Positions 42,545-43,469 of a stretch of DNA of 43,469 nucleotides are shown piece after piece. The stretch's first letter is position 1, and every line of letters starts with the position of its first letter. The notes beneath the pieces were generated by a model. The model was not told the DNA's origin and searched no databases. It saw nothing but the letters and a program-made list of their open reading frames with translations. The translations under genes and the position numbers were made by a program. This DNA comes from Sphaerotilus uruguayifluvii (GTDB taxonomy: Bacteria > Pseudomonadota > Gammaproteobacteria > Burkholderiales > Burkholderiaceae_C), in the NCBI RefSeq assembly GCF_013294065.1, contig NZ_JABSNM010000029.1, positions 1 to 43,469 of the forward strand, written 5' to 3'.

Positions 42545-43378
42545 ATGCCGCTGTCCAGCTCCACCCTCGGTGCCCTGCGCTCCCATGTCCGGCTTGATAC
42601 CGCGACCGGTCCCTGGCTGGGCCTGCAGCGTGTCGAGCTGCTGGAGGCGATCGATCGGCATGGCTCGATCGCGCGGGCGGCACGGGCGGTCGGGATCGCC
42701 TACAAGGCGGCCTGGGAGTCGGTCGACGACATCAACAACATGGCCGGGCAGCCGCTGGTGCTGCGCTCGGCCGGAGGTGCGCGCGGCGGCGGCAGCCTCC
42801 TGACCGAGCAGGGCCGCCGCCTGGTCGCCTTCTACCGCGCCTTCGAGGCCGAGCACCAGCGCACGCTGGAGCAGCTGCGCCACACGATGCAGGCGCATCA
42901 CGACTGCGACGATGTCGACGAGCTGCGCCGCGTGCTGCGGCGCCTGTCGATGCAGTCGAGCGCACGCAACCAGTTCGTCGGCACGGTCCGTGCGGTCCGC
43001 AGCGACGGCATCGAGGCGCTGGTCGAGCTCGACCTGGGCCACGGCCTGCCGATGGCGGCGGTGGTGACCGCCGACTCGAGCCGGCGGCTCGGGCTGGCGC
43101 CCGGCCAGGAGGTGCATGCGCTGGTGAAGTCTTCCTGCGTCGTGCTGGCCGATCCGGCGCATCCCTGCCTGTCGGTCTGCAACTGCTACGCCGGCCGCGT
43201 GGCGAGGGTGCAGCGCGGTCCGGTCCGTTCGGAGGTGGTGCTGCAGCTCGACGGCAGCTCCCTGCAGCTCGCTGCGACGGTCTCCGATGCGGGTCTCGCC
43301 CGGCTGGATGCCCGCCCGGACCGGCCGCTGCTGGCCTGCTTCCAGGCCGACAGCGTGATGCTGGCGCGCATGGTCTGA
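42545..43378 (+). CDS. modE: Molybdate-responsive transcriptional regulator ModE
   Basis: A 277-residue ModE with an N-terminal winged helix (about residues 25-100; HGSIARAARAVGIAYKAAWE; LTEQGRRLVAFYRAFE) and two tandem Mop domains that bind molybdate. Mop 1 begins with the SARNQ signature (QSSARNQFVGTVRAVRSDG); Mop 2 spans about 210-277. It is expected to act at the operator before modB. The stop codon at 43376-43378 is inside the sequence shared with the IS copy at the window start, just as for nifT. The C-terminus looks close to full length. Confidence 0.96.
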   Translation: MPLSSSTLGALRSHVRLDTATGPWLGLQRVELLEAIDRHGSIARAARAVGIAYKAAWESVDDINNMAGQPLVLRSAGGARGGGSLLTEQGRRLVAFYRAFEAEHQRTLEQLRHTMQAHHDCDDVDELRRVLRRLSMQSSARNQFVGTVRAVRSDGIEALVELDLGHGLPMAAVVTADSSRRLGLAPGQEVHALVKSSCVVLADPAHPCLSVCNCYAGRVARVQRGPVRSEVVLQLDGSSLQLAATVSDAGLARLDARPDRPLLACFQADSVMLARMV

Positions 43379-43469
43379 GTAACCGTCTTTCGAGTCAAGC
43401 GCCGTGAAGCGATGTGTCCCAAGGTTTGTTGGTTTTGACCATGGCGTTGAGCATGGTCACGAGCTTGCG
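43375..43469 (-). mobile_element. Right end of an IS110-like insertion sequence (partial, cut by window end)
   Basis: The segment 43375-43465 is the inverted copy of 1-91, with no mismatch seen. It abuts the modE stop codon as the other copy abuts the nifT stop, with the transposase facing into the window. The rest of the element lies outside. It could be a genuine second copy or reflect contig ends in a repeat. Confidence 0.75.
43395..43469 (-). CDS. IS110-family transposase, C-terminal fragment
   Basis: The last 24 residues (beginning R-K-L-V-T-M-L-N) and stop of an IS110-like transposase. They are identical to the fragment at the window start, which lacks the first R-K because the window begins later in the gene. 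The reading frame is open to the window end. Confidence 0.65.
   Translation of the reverse strand, partial: RKLVTMLNAMVKTNKPWDTSLHGA

Overview
The window is a very GC-rich nitrogen-fixation and molybdenum region from a free-living diazotrophic bacterium. Gene content points to a betaproteobacterium of the Burkholderiales (Rubrivivax/Leptothrix/Azohydromonas-like). The evidence is NifHDK with DraT/DraG, FdxN, FdxB, the 4Fe-4S leucine-rich-repeat-variant protein, the Mo storage protein MosAB and an unusual modBACD order. The assignment rests on protein recognition from memory, not on a database search.

Layout. (1) 1-91 and 43375-43465 are the same sequence in inverted orientation. Each holds the last codons of an IS110-like transposase pointing into the window, so the whole 43 kb is bracketed by two inward-facing IS copies that abut the stop codons of nifT and modE. 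(2) 88-6190, minus strand: the nifB operon nifB-fdxN-iscA-orf-LRV protein-nifZ-nifZ-orf-nifS-nifT, with a sigma-54 promoter and a NifA-type upstream site. (3) 6431-6820: an unrecognised gene divergent from nifB. (4) 6842-15500, minus strand: a long operon-like run divergent from nifH, made of truncated hemoglobin, an unknown 198-residue protein, draT, draG, a double nitroreductase, a rhodanese-ankyrin protein, nifO, an FmdB-type zinc ribbon and, after a gap, a CZB-domain chemoreceptor. (5) 15813-20784, plus strand: nifHDK and two small unknown genes, ended by a clear terminator. (6) 20939-25270: a second chemoreceptor, a lactate permease and a LysR regulator. (7) 25393-26838: nifE with its own sigma-54-like promoter. 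(8) 26860-33983: about 7.3 kb of genes not obviously related to nitrogen fixation (QueG-like Fe-S protein, MsrA-MsrB fusion, phosphotransferase, lipoprotein, DUF4870-type membrane protein, glutathione peroxidase, FMN-binding PPOX protein, MocR regulator). (9) 34184-37523: nifN-nifX-NifX-associated-DUF683-fdxB-nifQ. (10) 37605-43378: modB-modA-modC-modD, then mosA-mosB on the other strand, and modE, with a ModE operator in front of modB.

How it works together. NifHDK is the nitrogenase. NifB, NifE-N, NifX, NifQ, FdxN and FdxB build FeMo-cofactor, while NifS, IscA and NifZ supply and mature Fe-S clusters. DraT/DraG reversibly ADP-ribosylate NifH (the target-type Arg102 is present), probably linked to oxygen or ammonium status and transcribed with a truncated hemoglobin. 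ModABC imports molybdate, MosAB stores it, NifQ passes it to the cofactor, and ModE senses it. nifA, nifU, nifV and nifW are not in the window.

The most notable points are the inverted IS bracket; the separation of nifE from nifN; the repeated 89-91 bp and 29 bp spacing between NifA sites and sigma-54 promoters; and the coupled draG-nitroreductase-rhodanese/ankyrin-NifO genes, whose role is open.
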